This document shows, in pieces, positions 8,243-16,678 of a stretch of 35,130 bases of DNA. Source of the DNA: Bacteroidales bacterium (lineage in GTDB: Bacteria > Bacteroidota > Bacteroidia > Bacteroidales > S143-33). The stretch's first letter is position 1. Each line of letters opens with the position of its first letter. The position numbers and the translations under genes are program-made. Under the pieces are notes generated by a model. It was not told the DNA's origin. It worked only from the letters and a program-made list of their open reading frames with translations, and ran no database searches. Location: NCBI GenBank assembly GCA_015489395.1, contig WFZV01000046.1, forward strand, positions 1 to 35,130, written 5' to 3'.

Positions 8243-8632
8243 TTATTTCATAAGCTTAGGTGGCAGCCCAAGCCTCAGTTTTAAACGTTTGATTGTCTCA
8301 TCCCATAGTTTTTGTAAATCTTCTGCATCTTCTTCATTTTCAGCGAAATCTGTTATTTTTAGGGAAGTGTCTTTACTGAGTTTATTGTAAACAAGTTTTA
8401 ATTCAGTGTATTTTTCTTCTTCGTCGATCCAATCAAATTTTACGTAGTAATTTTCGTGGTTAATTTGTACAATTGCATCCATGCGGTAGTCTGCCCATTT
8501 GAAAATGAACATATTGTCCATAACGTCGACATCCTGGGCAAACCAGCCCGCAAGTCCAGAAGGTGTGCTAATTTGTTTGAAAAGAATCTTGGGCGTAGTG
8601 TGAAAGATGTATTCAAGCTCTAATTTTATCAT
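8243..8632 (-). CDS. START-like (SRPBCC-fold) domain protein
   Basis: The protein is a 129-residue single domain. The start KLELEYIFHTTPKILFKQISTPSGLAGWFAQDVD and the C-terminal helix DAEDLQKLWDETIKRLKLRLG are typical of the Bacteroidota START-like / AHSA1-like SRPBCC family. These proteins have a hydrophobic ligand cavity; the ligand is unknown. There is no signal peptide, so it is cytoplasmic. It stands alone, convergent with the AlbA_2 gene (110 bases apart) and divergent from the Memo-like gene. Expression control is not visible. Confidence 0.85.
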   Translation of the reverse strand: MIKLELEYIFHTTPKILFKQISTPSGLAGWFAQDVDVMDNMFIFKWADYRMDAIVQINHENYYVKFDWIDEEEKYTELKLVYNKLSKDTSLKITDFAENEEDAEDLQKLWDETIKRLKLRLGLPPKLMK

Positions 8633-8704
8633 AGTAAATGATTATTAATTAGTTGACAAGTTATATTTTTTTGGGCAAATTCCAAAATTTTGCCAGAAAA
8701 AAGT

Positions 8705-8712
8705 TATTTTTG
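8705..8712 (+). promoter_or_regulatory. Candidate -7 box for the Memo-like gene
   Basis: TATTTTTG matches TAnnTTTG and lies 20 bases before ATG 8733. TTTG at 8689-8692 is only 12 bases away, too close for a normal -33 element, so the call rests on the -7 box. Confidence 0.38.
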
Positions 8713-8732
8713 AATAAAAAAGCTTTTTAGCC

Positions 8733-9839
8733 ATGTCAAAAGCAAAGTTTTGGGCGCTGGCAATTTTAATGGTTACGTTTTTTATTGGTTGCCAGCCGTC
8801 TAAAGTACAAAAAAATCGAGAAAAAATACGAAATTTTGTTGATACAGTTGGCTTTGCACATAAAAGCTGGCAATTGGATTCTGTTTTAGCTCGTACATAC
8901 CGAAATTTCGGACAGTTGATAAAGCAGCGGGAAGATAGCCTGGGTCTGGATTCGCAGGTAGTATGGAAAGTTGTAATTAGTCCGCATGATGATCATGCTT
9001 ATGTTTCGTACCTGTACCCGTTGCTGTTGAAGCATGTCAGGGCCAGGACTTTAATAATTTTCGGCGTAGCGCATAAAGCATGGAAATTTGGCTTACGTGA
9101 TAGTTTGATTTTCGGTACTTTTGATTATTGGCGTGGAGCTTATGGTAATATAAAAATTTCGCCATTGCGAGACACCATACTGCAGCGTTTACCGAAAAAG
9201 GATTATATTGTGCATGATTCGATGATGGCAGTCGAGCATTCTATTGAAGCATTTTTGCCATATTTACAGAAATTAGACCGTAAAGACATTGAGATTGTGC
9301 CGATTTTGGTACCTTATATGAAATATGAGCGTATGAAACAAATTGCCCAGGATTTATCAGATGTTTTAGCGCAAATCGTAAAGAATAGGCATTGGCAATG
9401 GGGTAAAGATTTTGCGATAATCATCAGTACTGACGCTGTACATTATGGTGATCAGGGCTGGGGTGGTGAGAATTTAGCTTATTATGGCGCAGATTCCGCA
9501 GGTTATCGAAAAGCTGTGCAGCACGAACATGAAATTATTTCGACAATTATCGGGGAATTAGACACAAGTGGTATTCACCAGTTTGTTCATTACACGGTCC
9601 AGGACACAAATTATATGAAATATCGTTGGACATGGTGCGGGCGGTATAGTGTACCGTTTGGCCTTTTGACCAGTTATTATTTATCGAAAAAATTAGGTGT
9701 AACGCTGCATGGAATTTTAGTTGGTTACGCAAACAGTATTGATCATAAAATGCTGCGGGTTAAAGATTTAGGTATGGACACGACAGCAGTGGCAAATATT
9801 CATCATTGGGTCGGTTATGCAGCAATTGGCTATAGATAA
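8733..9839 (+). CDS. Memo-family (AmmeMemoRadiSam protein B) lipoprotein
   Basis: The 368-residue protein follows the Memo/LigB-like plan: SPHDDHAYV (H85, H88), FGVAHKAW (H114), VEHSIEAFLPYL (E168, H169), STDAVHYG (D234, H237) and WCGRYSV (C302). These match the conserved residues of human MEMO1 (APHAGY, GPSHH, EEHSIE, SSDFCHWG and CGR), so the metal-binding pocket seems intact. Unlike cytoplasmic Memo proteins it has an N-terminal hydrophobic segment ending in FFIGC (Cys20), a probable lipoprotein signal. No AMMECR1 or radical-SAM partner is nearby; an AI-2E permease gene follows after 42 bases. Enzymatic activity is unknown for the family. Family call strong, lipoprotein call good, role unknown. 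Confidence 0.82.
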   Translation: MSKAKFWALAILMVTFFIGCQPSKVQKNREKIRNFVDTVGFAHKSWQLDSVLARTYRNFGQLIKQREDSLGLDSQVVWKVVISPHDDHAYVSYLYPLLLKHVRARTLIIFGVAHKAWKFGLRDSLIFGTFDYWRGAYGNIKISPLRDTILQRLPKKDYIVHDSMMAVEHSIEAFLPYLQKLDRKDIEIVPILVPYMKYERMKQIAQDLSDVLAQIVKNRHWQWGKDFAIIISTDAVHYGDQGWGGENLAYYGADSAGYRKAVQHEHEIISTIIGELDTSGIHQFVHYTVQDTNYMKYRWTWCGRYSVPFGLLTSYYLSKKLGVTLHGILVGYANSIDHKMLRVKDLGMDTTAVANIHHWVGYAAIGYR

Positions 9840-9881
9840 AAGTTTTTTCGCAAACTTGAAAAATCTAAAAAGTACGAAAAA

Positions 9882-11054
9882 ATGGATTTCTTTCAACGGC
9901 CATTTACATTTGACCGGGTTGTCAGGATAATCATAACTTTGAGCATAATTATTGGTTTGATCTGGCTCATAGGCTATTTGAGCGATGTTTTGCTGCCGTT
10001 TTTCGTGGCAGTAATTTTAGCTTACATGATGAATCCGTTTGTAAACTGGCTGCAGCGGTTTGTTAAGTCCCGCATAGCAGCTGTATTGCTCAGTTTAGTG
10101 ATAATTATTAGCGTGTTTGTTGGTGCGCTTTTTATTGTCGTGCCAATGATGATAAACGAGGTGCATGTGCTTGGTAAGATGGTAAATGAGTTGGTGAGCA
10201 AACATGATATTTCGCAGCAGATTTCGAGGTATTTACCGCCCAAATTAGCTGATGATGTTAACCGGTTTCTGGAAAACAAGAATTGGAAGGAGCTTTTGAG
10301 TTCACAGGAAGTAAAAAAGTATCTGGCTTTAGTATGGAAAAAGATTTCGCCTGTTCTCGGTGATATTTTTACAGGCACGTTAAGTGCGATTTTCTGGATT
10401 GTGAGTTTGTTTATCATTTTGTTGTATTTAGTTTTTTTGCTTAAAGACTATAACAAAGTCTTAGATGAGTGGCGTGAGATGCTGCCACCTATGTATCGTA
10501 AGCCCATACTTGATTTTTTGCATAATTTTGAACGAGCGATGAATAGTTATTTTCGTGCGCAGGCAGCCATAGCTTCAATAGTAGGTATTTTGTTTGCGAT
10601 AGGATTTACAATAATAGGGTTGCCATTGGGGATAGTTTTAGGACTTTTTGTTGGTTTGTTAAATATGGTTCCTTATTTACAGAATATAGCGTTAATACCT
10701 GCATTCTTTTTAGCATTGATTAAATCATTGGAAACGGGGCAGAATTTCTGGGTAGTTTTGACAATGACTCTATCTGTTTTTGCAATAGTGCAATTAATTC
10801 AGGATTCGATTCTTACGCCTAAGATAATGGGTGATGCAACAGGGTTAAATCCTGTAATTATTTTACTTTCGTTATCAATTTGGGCAAAGATTTTAGGCTT
10901 TTTGGGTCTGCTTCTGGCTATACCGCTAACCAACTTGATTTTGTCGTATTATAATACATTTATCTCGAAGTCAGCGCGATTGGAGGCGCCTCGCAAAGTA
11001 CCTGGCAAGATAGACATACCTGAAGCTACAGCAAAGCGGATTTTACCTTTATAG
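9882..11054 (+). CDS. AI-2E family transporter (TqsA/PerM-type permease)
   Basis: The protein is a 390-residue polytopic inner-membrane protein. Two N-terminal hydrophobic helices (IIITLSIIIGLIWLIGYL, VLLPFFVAVILAYMMNPF) are followed by a third, then a soluble loop of about 80 residues, then four or five more membrane segments. The C-terminal signature includes GLLNMVPYLQNI and LIQDSILTPKIMGDATGLNP, conserved across the family. Members range from AI-2 exporters to Na+/H+ antiporters, so the substrate cannot be inferred; no autoinducer genes are seen here. It sits between the Memo-like gene (42-base gap) and miaA (12-base gap) and is probably co-transcribed with miaA. Confidence 0.9.
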   Translation: MDFFQRPFTFDRVVRIIITLSIIIGLIWLIGYLSDVLLPFFVAVILAYMMNPFVNWLQRFVKSRIAAVLLSLVIIISVFVGALFIVVPMMINEVHVLGKMVNELVSKHDISQQISRYLPPKLADDVNRFLENKNWKELLSSQEVKKYLALVWKKISPVLGDIFTGTLSAIFWIVSLFIILLYLVFLLKDYNKVLDEWREMLPPMYRKPILDFLHNFERAMNSYFRAQAAIASIVGILFAIGFTIIGLPLGIVLGLFVGLLNMVPYLQNIALIPAFFLALIKSLETGQNFWVVLTMTLSVFAIVQLIQDSILTPKIMGDATGLNPVIILLSLSIWAKILGFLGLLLAIPLTNLILSYYNTFISKSARLEAPRKVPGKIDIPEATAKRILPL

Positions 11055-11066
11055 AGTTTTGATGTT

Positions 11067-11972
11067 ATGGGTAAAAAGTTAGTAATAATCGCTGGGCCAA
11101 CGGCTGTAGGCAAGACAGAGCTGGCAATTTGGCTGGCAAAGAAGTTTTCGACGGTTGTTGTGTCGGCAGATTCCCGTCAGATTTACAAAGAAATGCAAAT
11201 AGGTACTGCCCGTCCTACAGAGGAAGAAATGCAGGGCGTTAAGCATTTTTTCATCGCAAATAAATCGGTTGAACAGTATTACAACGCTTATAAGTACGAA
11301 GTTGAGGCCTTGGAGCTGTTAAACCGGCTTTTTAAACAATACAATCCAATTATAATGGTCGGTGGTTCAGGGTTATACATCGATGCTATTGTTAAAGGGA
11401 TTGACGATATTCCCACAGTTTTACCGCAAATCCGCCAGCAATTAATGCAATGGTACCAGGAGGCAGGAAAAGAAAAATTGCAGCAATTGCTTTACCGACT
11501 CGACCCTGAGTATTATCGACGGGTAGATTTAAACAATCAAATGCGTTTGCTCAAAGCCCTTGAAATAACAATACAAGCTGCGCGTCCGTATAGCAGTTTT
11601 CTTAAAGGAAAAAATAAACAGCGAGATTTTGACATAATATTAATAGGTTTAAATCGTCCGCGTGAAGAGCTTTACCAAAGGATAAACAAGCGAGTGGACA
11701 AAATGATACAAAGCGGATTAATAGACGAGGTGAAGCGGCTTTATCCATTAAAACACTTAACAGCTTTGCGCACAGTAGGTTACCAGGAGTTGTTTCAATA
11801 TTTAGACGGGAAAATAACTCTTGATGAGGCTATTGACCTGATAAAACGAAATACTCGAAAATATGCCAGACGACAGCTTACATGGTTCCGTCGATACGAT
11901 AATATTAAATGGTTTGAGCCACAGCAGAAAGAGCAGATTTTTTCATACATAAAAGAAAAACTGAACGAATAG
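11067..11972 (+). CDS. miaA: tRNA dimethylallyltransferase
   Basis: The enzyme transfers a dimethylallyl group to the N6 of A37 in tRNAs reading UNN codons. At 301 residues it has the P-loop GPTAVGKT (10-17), SADSRQIYKEMQIGTARPT, the GGSGLYIDAIVKGID stretch and the C-terminal RTVGYQEL and RNTRKYARRQLTWFRR motifs, all diagnostic. The central HFFIANKSVEQYYNAYK segment is the Bacteroidota version of the usual HHLID region. It follows the AI-2E gene by 12 bases. I see no obvious terminator; a separate promoter for the next gene lies 22 bases past the stop. Confidence 0.96.
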   Translation: MGKKLVIIAGPTAVGKTELAIWLAKKFSTVVVSADSRQIYKEMQIGTARPTEEEMQGVKHFFIANKSVEQYYNAYKYEVEALELLNRLFKQYNPIIMVGGSGLYIDAIVKGIDDIPTVLPQIRQQLMQWYQEAGKEKLQQLLYRLDPEYYRRVDLNNQMRLLKALEITIQAARPYSSFLKGKNKQRDFDIILIGLNRPREELYQRINKRVDKMIQSGLIDEVKRLYPLKHLTALRTVGYQELFQYLDGKITLDEAIDLIKRNTRKYARRQLTWFRRYDNIKWFEPQQKEQIFSYIKEKLNE

Positions 11973-11993
11973 CCTTTGTAAATCGCTTAAAAA

Positions 11994-12024
11994 GTTGGGT
12001 ATTTGCTTAAATTTTTTATATTTG
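11994..12024 (+). promoter_or_regulatory. Bacteroidota-type promoter for the 12047-13618 gene pair
   Basis: GTTG (11994-11997), a 19-base spacer and TATATTTG (12017-12024) fit TTG-N19-TAnnTTTG. The predicted start lies near 12031, about 16 bases before the ATG at 12047. Confidence 0.6.
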
Positions 12025-12046
12025 TCTAAACAAAAAATCAACTGTA

Positions 12047-12685
12047 ATGTCCAAAAAATTACTTTATACTCTGATCGGTTTAGGTCTGTTTATCATACTG
12101 ATTTCCAGTATTTATTGCGCAACGACATGGCAGCAACGAAAAATTAGCCAACTCAATAAGCAAATCGAGTTTTTGAAACAAGAGGTTGTTCCGATACGAT
12201 TTAAAGTGCTTGCCCGCAGGAATGATACCATTTACTTCAGCATGAAATTTTACGATTTAGACCATAACGTAGTATTTTTTTATGACGATAATGGGGAAAA
12301 ACATGAGTTTGTACGCATGAGGCTTCCGGGGAAAGAGCTTTCATTTGATTTTGTAGTGGTTCCAATAGCAGATAGATTTGTAGCTTTTCCTTATAAAGTA
12401 TTTTCTGATGCTATACCACCGAAAAATGGCATAGTGTTGTTTAAATTTTACGATAGAGATAATTTTCCGCAGATTTACTATTCAGAAAATTCATCACCTG
12501 CTTTTAATTCAGGCATGGCTGCGCTATTCCAGAAAATTAAAAAGGGCGATGTGGCAGATATTAAGGGGATTTTCGGAAGCATGGTTCAAGATGTGCAAAA
12601 CTTTTCGCAGTTTAAAGTTGGTCGTATTTATCGAATAGTTTTTCATCCTGCAAAAGGTGGCATTGAAATTATCGAAGAAGAATAA
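12047..12685 (+). CDS. Membrane-anchored protein with short coiled coil, function unknown
   Basis: I do not recognise this 212-residue protein. It has one N-terminal transmembrane helix (LLYTLIGLGLFIILISSIYCA), then a short heptad-like helix (QQRKISQLNKQIEFLKQEV), then a beta-rich body of about 150 residues (FKVLARRNDTIYFSMKFYDLD, FDFVVVPIADRFVAFPYKVF, VLFKFYDRDNFP). The C-terminus is acidic (GGIEIIEEE). The Cys after the hydrophobic stretch is not in a convincing lipobox, so a signal-anchored periplasmic domain is more likely. It has its own promoter and is followed after 6 bases by the TIGR01777 gene, so the two are an operon; the neighbour does not suggest a function. Confidence 0.75.
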   Translation: MSKKLLYTLIGLGLFIILISSIYCATTWQQRKISQLNKQIEFLKQEVVPIRFKVLARRNDTIYFSMKFYDLDHNVVFFYDDNGEKHEFVRMRLPGKELSFDFVVVPIADRFVAFPYKVFSDAIPPKNGIVLFKFYDRDNFPQIYYSENSSPAFNSGMAALFQKIKKGDVADIKGIFGSMVQDVQNFSQFKVGRIYRIVFHPAKGGIEIIEEE

Positions 12686-12691
12686 AAAATC

Positions 12692-13618
12692 ATGAGCGAG
12701 TCGGCGAAAAATATTTTAATCACAGGCGGAACAGGTCTTGTAGGCAGGGAACTTACCAATTTATTGTTGCTTAAAGGGTATAAAGTTAGCTATTTGTCAC
12801 GCTTTCCTGAAAAAATTAAAAAAGTCCCTGCTTATAAGTGGGATATTGACAAAGAATACATTGAGCCTGAGGCTCTGGAGCATACTGACATAATTGTGCA
12901 TTTAGCTGGAGAGAACATATCAGAAGGCAGATGGACCAAGCAAAGGAAGGAGCTTATTTACAAAAGCCGTGTACAAGGGGCGAAATTGCTTTTAGACAAG
13001 GTTTTGCTTTATAAAACACCTTTGAAGGCTTTTATAAGTTCGTCTGCAATAGGTTATTACGGAACATTTACTTCTGATGAAATTTTTACAGAGGATTATC
13101 CCAGTGGCGAGGACTTTTTAGCTCAAGTAGCAGATGATTGGGAGTCAGCAGCATGGGAGTTTTATAAAAACGGTTTTAGAGTGGGAATCGTAAGGACAGG
13201 GGTTGTTTTGGCACCTGACGGGGGATTGATTAAGAAAATTTATCCTTTAGCGCGTCTGGGATTTTTATCCATTTTAGGTTCAGGAAAACAGTATGTTCCA
13301 TGGATTCATATTAAGGATTTAGCGCGAATTTACCTTATGCTGATTGAAAGCAATAATTCAGACGTATTTAATGGTGTCGCCCCAGAGCATGTCACTTATG
13401 AGCAGCTGGTAAAAACTTTCATGCGATTGCTTGGTAAACGTGTCTGGTTGCCACGAGTTCCAGAGTTTGTGGTTAAGATGATGTTTGGAGAAATGGCAAG
13501 TATTATGCTTTATGGAAGCCGCGTATCTGCCCAGAAATTACTTAAAGCTGGATTCGAATTTTTATTCCCCGGACTTGAAGATGCTTTGAAAGATATTGTC
13601 CAAAAACTGAAGTCTTAG
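12692..13618 (+). CDS. TIGR01777-family NAD(P)-dependent epimerase-like SDR
   Basis: This is a 308-residue extended short-chain dehydrogenase of the SDR39U1/YfcH type. It shows the nucleotide-binding ITGGTGLVGRELTNLL, VHLAGENISEGRWTKQRK (family signature), SSSAIGYYG with the active-site Tyr region, VVLAPDGGLIKK, the VPWIHIKDLARIY motif and the C-terminal DUF1731-like tail (PEFVVKMMFGEMASIML and SAQKLLKAGFEF). It is cytoplasmic; its substrate is unknown even in well-studied members. It starts 6 bases after the anchored coiled-coil gene and ends 3 bases before a convergent gene, so no independent terminator fits in the gap. Confidence 0.93.
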   Translation: MSESAKNILITGGTGLVGRELTNLLLLKGYKVSYLSRFPEKIKKVPAYKWDIDKEYIEPEALEHTDIIVHLAGENISEGRWTKQRKELIYKSRVQGAKLLLDKVLLYKTPLKAFISSSAIGYYGTFTSDEIFTEDYPSGEDFLAQVADDWESAAWEFYKNGFRVGIVRTGVVLAPDGGLIKKIYPLARLGFLSILGSGKQYVPWIHIKDLARIYLMLIESNNSDVFNGVAPEHVTYEQLVKTFMRLLGKRVWLPRVPEFVVKMMFGEMASIMLYGSRVSAQKLLKAGFEFLFPGLEDALKDIVQKLKS

Positions 13619-13621
13619 CAG

Positions 13622-14239
13622 TTAATTATTGTTCTTGTTCGAGGCGTGGGACCGTTGTTTGCTCAGATAAATGTAATAAGTCAGGAAGAAATCGTCTTTG
13701 GTTAAAGGGGTTTTTTTCTGCTGCCAGCGGTCGTAGAGTTTTATGATTTGTTGCTTTTGATGCTTGTCTTTGATGTAAAACGATAAAATCTGGTGCGGAG
13801 TAATGGAATAAAACCAGATGCCAACCAAAAAGGCGACTGCACTATGTGGCAGGGTGTATTTGAAAAATATTTTGAGCTTTTGGTTTGCTTTAAATACGAA
13901 AAATAAGTGTAAAACGCTGATTATTAGTAATATTAAACCTGTTTTGAGCAAAATCATGTCGTAAGGTAAAAAGTAAATCTTAAAGATTACACCCAGATAA
14001 ATTATCGATATTCCCCAGCCGGCTAACGCGATGGAAAAGACTTTACAGAAATTTAATGTTTCGAATGTTTGTGTTTTAAAATTTTTAGTCTGTAAAACAA
14101 TAAAACCGAACAAAGCGTACAAAAGCGATAAGCTTATTGCAGAGATATTAAACAGGTTTTCTGCGATATCTGAAACGGGCGAAAAATATCCGGTAACAAA
14201 AGTTGTTATTCCCAGTAAGACGAAAATTAGTTGAATCAT
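13622..14239 (-). CDS. Uncharacterised integral membrane protein
   Basis: The protein is 205 residues with about six predicted membrane segments: IQLIFVLLGITTFVTGYF, FNISAISLSLLYALFGFIVL, VFSIALAGWGISIIYLGVIF, ILLKTGLILLIISVLHLFFVF, and others. It ends in a soluble, charged C-terminal tail of about 50 residues (HQKQQIIKLYDRWQQKKTPLTKDDFF). I do not recognise a family. It begins 17 bases after the symporter stop and is probably co-transcribed with it. It ends 3 bases from the convergent SDR gene. No charged residues typical of a transporter pore stand out. Confidence 0.75.
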   Translation of the reverse strand: MIQLIFVLLGITTFVTGYFSPVSDIAENLFNISAISLSLLYALFGFIVLQTKNFKTQTFETLNFCKVFSIALAGWGISIIYLGVIFKIYFLPYDMILLKTGLILLIISVLHLFFVFKANQKLKIFFKYTLPHSAVAFLVGIWFYSITPHQILSFYIKDKHQKQQIIKLYDRWQQKKTPLTKDDFFLTYYIYLSKQRSHASNKNNN

Positions 14240-14256
14240 GGCTCCATGGTTTTAAA

Positions 14257-15492
14257 TTACAAATCGATTTTAAACTTTTCACCTTCCATTCGGGCTATTG
14301 TAACTGCAGCTACAGAGTCGCTCAGGACATTTACCGAGGTTCGAAACATATCCAGAAATCTATCTACTGCCAAAATTAAACCAATTCCTTCTAAAGGCAA
14401 ACCTAATGTCGATAAAACTATTGTAATCATAATCAAACCTGCCATAGGGACGGCAGCAGCGCCAATCGATGCTAATAAAGCTGTGAATACAGCAATAAAT
14501 TGTTGGCCAAAACTTAAATGTATTCCATACGCTTGGGCAATGAACATGGCTGCAACTAACTCGTATAAAGCTGTCCCGTCCATGTTGATTGTTGCACCTA
14601 AGGGCAGGGTAAAGCTGGCGATTTTGTTCGATACGCCTACGTTGTTTTGAATTCTATCCATTGTTACAGGCAGAGTTGCGCCAGATGAAGCAGTCGAAAA
14701 AGCCATTAAAAGAGCATCACTCATTGCTTTAAAATGTCGTAATGGGTTCACTCTGGAGATAAATCGCAGCACAGTTGGCAAAGTGATAAAAGCATGAAAC
14801 GATAAAGCCAAAAACACTGTTAAAATGTACAATCCCAGGCTTTTAAACAAACCTATTAAATCATTTTGTTTGCTGATAATCACCGCAATAAGTGCGAAAA
14901 TTCCAAATGGCGCAAAAAGTATCACGAATTGGGTAATTTTCATAATCACTTCAAAAGCAGCATTAAAAAAATCAGTCAGAATCTGCCGGTGTTGCTCATT
15001 TTTTAATTGTGAAACAAAAAATCCAAAGAGCATTGCAAAAAAGATAACCTGCAGCATATTGCCTTTAACAAAAGCTTCGAAAATATTGGCAGGTACAATG
15101 TTTACAATTAAGTCCGAAAAACTTTGATGTGCTACAGGTAAGCCGGTGACTTTCTGCTTTAAACCTAAATTTGCACCTACACCTGGTTTTAATAAATTCA
15201 CAAAAAACAGACCTGTAAGTATAGCAACCAGACTCGATAAAATGTAATACGTAAATGTACGCAACGTCAGTCTCCCTAAATTTTCAGTAGTACCAATATT
15301 GGCGACCCCTGAAATTATCGAAGTCAAAATCAATGGGACGATTATCATTTTTAAGCCTCGCATGAACATGTCGCCCATCCACGAAATATACTTGACTTGA
15401 TGCGGCAAATATACTCCATATAAAATCCCGAGTACCAGCGCAACAAGTATCTGCGCCCACAGTGGAAATTTAAACTTTTTACCTTTGCTCAT
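14257..15492 (-). CDS. Dicarboxylate/acidic amino acid:cation symporter (DAACS, GltP-like)
   Basis: This inner-membrane secondary transporter has 411 residues from MSKGKKFKFPLW. Hairpin HP1 carries STASSGATLPVT, TM7 carries NMDGTALYE, and TM8 carries DRFLDMFRTSVNVLSD. Aligned by eye to GltPh (D390, D394, R397, T398, N401, D405) all the substrate and cation residues are present. The Arg that pairs with an acidic side chain is kept, which favours aspartate, glutamate or C4-dicarboxylates over neutral amino acids. The ORF track start at 15732 adds 80 residues and runs antisense into tpiA; 15492 is the sensible start. It shares a 96-base divergent intergenic region with tpiA and is followed by a small membrane-protein gene. 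Confidence 0.9.
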   Translation of the reverse strand: MSKGKKFKFPLWAQILVALVLGILYGVYLPHQVKYISWMGDMFMRGLKMIIVPLILTSIISGVANIGTTENLGRLTLRTFTYYILSSLVAILTGLFFVNLLKPGVGANLGLKQKVTGLPVAHQSFSDLIVNIVPANIFEAFVKGNMLQVIFFAMLFGFFVSQLKNEQHRQILTDFFNAAFEVIMKITQFVILFAPFGIFALIAVIISKQNDLIGLFKSLGLYILTVFLALSFHAFITLPTVLRFISRVNPLRHFKAMSDALLMAFSTASSGATLPVTMDRIQNNVGVSNKIASFTLPLGATINMDGTALYELVAAMFIAQAYGIHLSFGQQFIAVFTALLASIGAAAVPMAGLIMITIVLSTLGLPLEGIGLILAVDRFLDMFRTSVNVLSDSVAAVTIARMEGEKFKIDL

Positions 15493-15526
15493 AACAGATT
15501 TGCCTTTTAAAAAATTAAACCTGATA

Positions 15527-15557
15527 TTTGACAATCGCAAAATTTGTCGTAATTTTC
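15527..15557 (+). promoter_or_regulatory. Candidate promoter for tpiA
   Basis: TTTG (15527-15530), a 19-base spacer and TAATTTTC (15550-15557) match the TTTG/TAnnTTTG pattern except for the last base. It would give a leader of about 25 bases before ATG 15589. Confidence 0.45.
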
Positions 15558-15588
15558 GAAACAAATTCAATCTAAAAGTAATAAAAAT

Positions 15589-16362
15589 ATGCGAAAATTC
15601 ATAGTTGCCGGAAACTGGAAGATGAACACAACAGTGCCAGAAGGCGAATTGCTTGCAAATGAGATACAAACAAAAATTTGGCACTATGACCGTGATAAAT
15701 TCCAGCTTATTGTAGCTCCTCCTTACACTCATCTGGCTACAGTAGGACAGATTTTGGACAGTGACCGCGTCAAACTTGGCGCACAGAATCTGTTTTGGGA
15801 AGAAAAAGGCGCTTATACTGGCGAAGTTTCTGCTGCAATGCTAAAATCCATTGATGTTGAATACGTTATAATCGGTCATTCCGAACGAAGAAAGTATTTT
15901 AACGAGTCAGACGAAATTTTGCTTAAAAAAGTACAAATCGCACTGAATTATAATTTAACGCCAATCTTTTGTATTGGCGAACAACTTGAGCAACGAGAAG
16001 CCAACGAGCATTTCGACGTAATAAAAAGCCAGTTGGAAAACGTAATTCTCCGTCTTTCTGCTGAGCAGCTGTCGAAAGTTATAATTGCTTATGAGCCAGT
16101 CTGGGCAATTGGTACAGGTAAAGTGGCTACTCCTGAACAGGCCCAGGAGATTCACCATTTTATACGTCAGTTAATCAGTGAGAAATTTTCCAGCAATTTG
16201 GCTAATGACCTGACGATTTTGTACGGTGGAAGTTGTAAGCCTAACAATGTGGCAGGACTTTTCGAAAAGCCAGACATTGACGGTGGGCTGATAGGTGGCG
16301 CATCGTTAAAAGCTGACGATTTTCTCGAGATTTTTAAGATTTTGATTGACAAAAAGTCGTAA
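15589..16362 (+). CDS. tpiA: Triosephosphate isomerase
   Basis: This glycolytic TIM-barrel enzyme interconverts dihydroxyacetone phosphate and glyceraldehyde-3-phosphate. All catalytic residues are visible: Asn9 and Lys11 in AGNWKMN, His97 in IIGHSERRKYF, Glu169 in YEPVWAIGTGKVA. The phosphate-binding YGGSCKPNN and DGGLIGGASL loops are intact. At 257 residues the length is normal. It stands alone, divergent from the symporter. It shares a strong hairpin downstream (16436-16475) with the oppositely oriented THX gene. Confidence 0.98.
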   Translation: MRKFIVAGNWKMNTTVPEGELLANEIQTKIWHYDRDKFQLIVAPPYTHLATVGQILDSDRVKLGAQNLFWEEKGAYTGEVSAAMLKSIDVEYVIIGHSERRKYFNESDEILLKKVQIALNYNLTPIFCIGEQLEQREANEHFDVIKSQLENVILRLSAEQLSKVIIAYEPVWAIGTGKVATPEQAQEIHHFIRQLISEKFSSNLANDLTILYGGSCKPNNVAGLFEKPDIDGGLIGGASLKADDFLEIFKILIDKKS

Positions 16363-16424
16363 TTGCCACAAACTCAGGTAAGTAATTGTTAAGGCTTAAC
16401 TGGCGGAAGAAAAAACTTATCGCA

Positions 16425-16475
16425 GAAAAAAGAAAAACTCTGCACACTTTGCCGAAGGCAAAGCTATGCAGAGTT
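16425..16475 (-). terminator. Hairpin terminator between tpiA and THX (probably bidirectional)
   Basis: AACTCTGCA (16436-16444) pairs with TGCAGAGTT (16467-16475), and an inner CTTTGCC pairs with GGCAAAG around GAA. On the minus strand the stem is followed by TTTTCTTTTTTC, a good U-tract for ending THX. On the plus strand it is followed only by AAGTTT, so termination of tpiA is less certain. Confidence 0.75.
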
Positions 16476-16490
16476 AAGTTTATAAACCGG

Positions 16491-16613
16491 TTATTGGTTA
16501 GTTTGCGAAGAATTTGATTTTGCCTGATTCTTCTTTTTTTTGCGAGGCCGTGTTTTGCCGTAGCTGCCTTTGAAGATTTTGCCTCTGCGAGTTCTTCTGT
16601 CTCCTTTTCCCAT
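16491..16613 (-). CDS. 30S ribosomal protein THX (bTHX)
   Basis: This gene is too short for the ORF track. Reading the minus strand from ATG at 16613 gives [20 protein letters not shown] followed by a TRPRKKKK stretch and a polar tail, 40 residues in all. The start closely matches the known THX pattern (MGKGDxKTxRGKIxxGSYGKxRPRK). THX is a tiny basic protein in the head of the small ribosomal subunit, first seen in Thermus and also present in Bacteroidota. It has its own TTTG-N20-TACCTTTG promoter about 27 bases upstream of the start and a hairpin terminator just after the stop, making a compact single-gene unit. Confidence 0.95.
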   Translation of the reverse strand: MGKGDRRTRRGKIFKGSYGKTRPRKKKKNQAKSNSSQTNQ

Positions 16614-16639
16614 ATCAGTAAGTATTAATTTTTGACGCC

Positions 16640-16671
16640 CAAAGGTATAAAATTCTTGCGAAAAGAGCAAA
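16640..16671 (-). promoter_or_regulatory. Bacteroidota-type promoter for THX
   Basis: On the minus strand TTTG (16671-16668), a 20-base spacer and TACCTTTG (16647-16640) match the consensus exactly. The predicted start near 16633 gives a leader of about 20 bases. Confidence 0.75.
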
Positions 16672-16678
16672 GTTAAAA

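Noticed and set aside
15493-15732. 80-residue N-terminal extension of the symporter
   Set aside because: It overlaps tpiA on the opposite strand and is followed by a normal symporter start at 15492.
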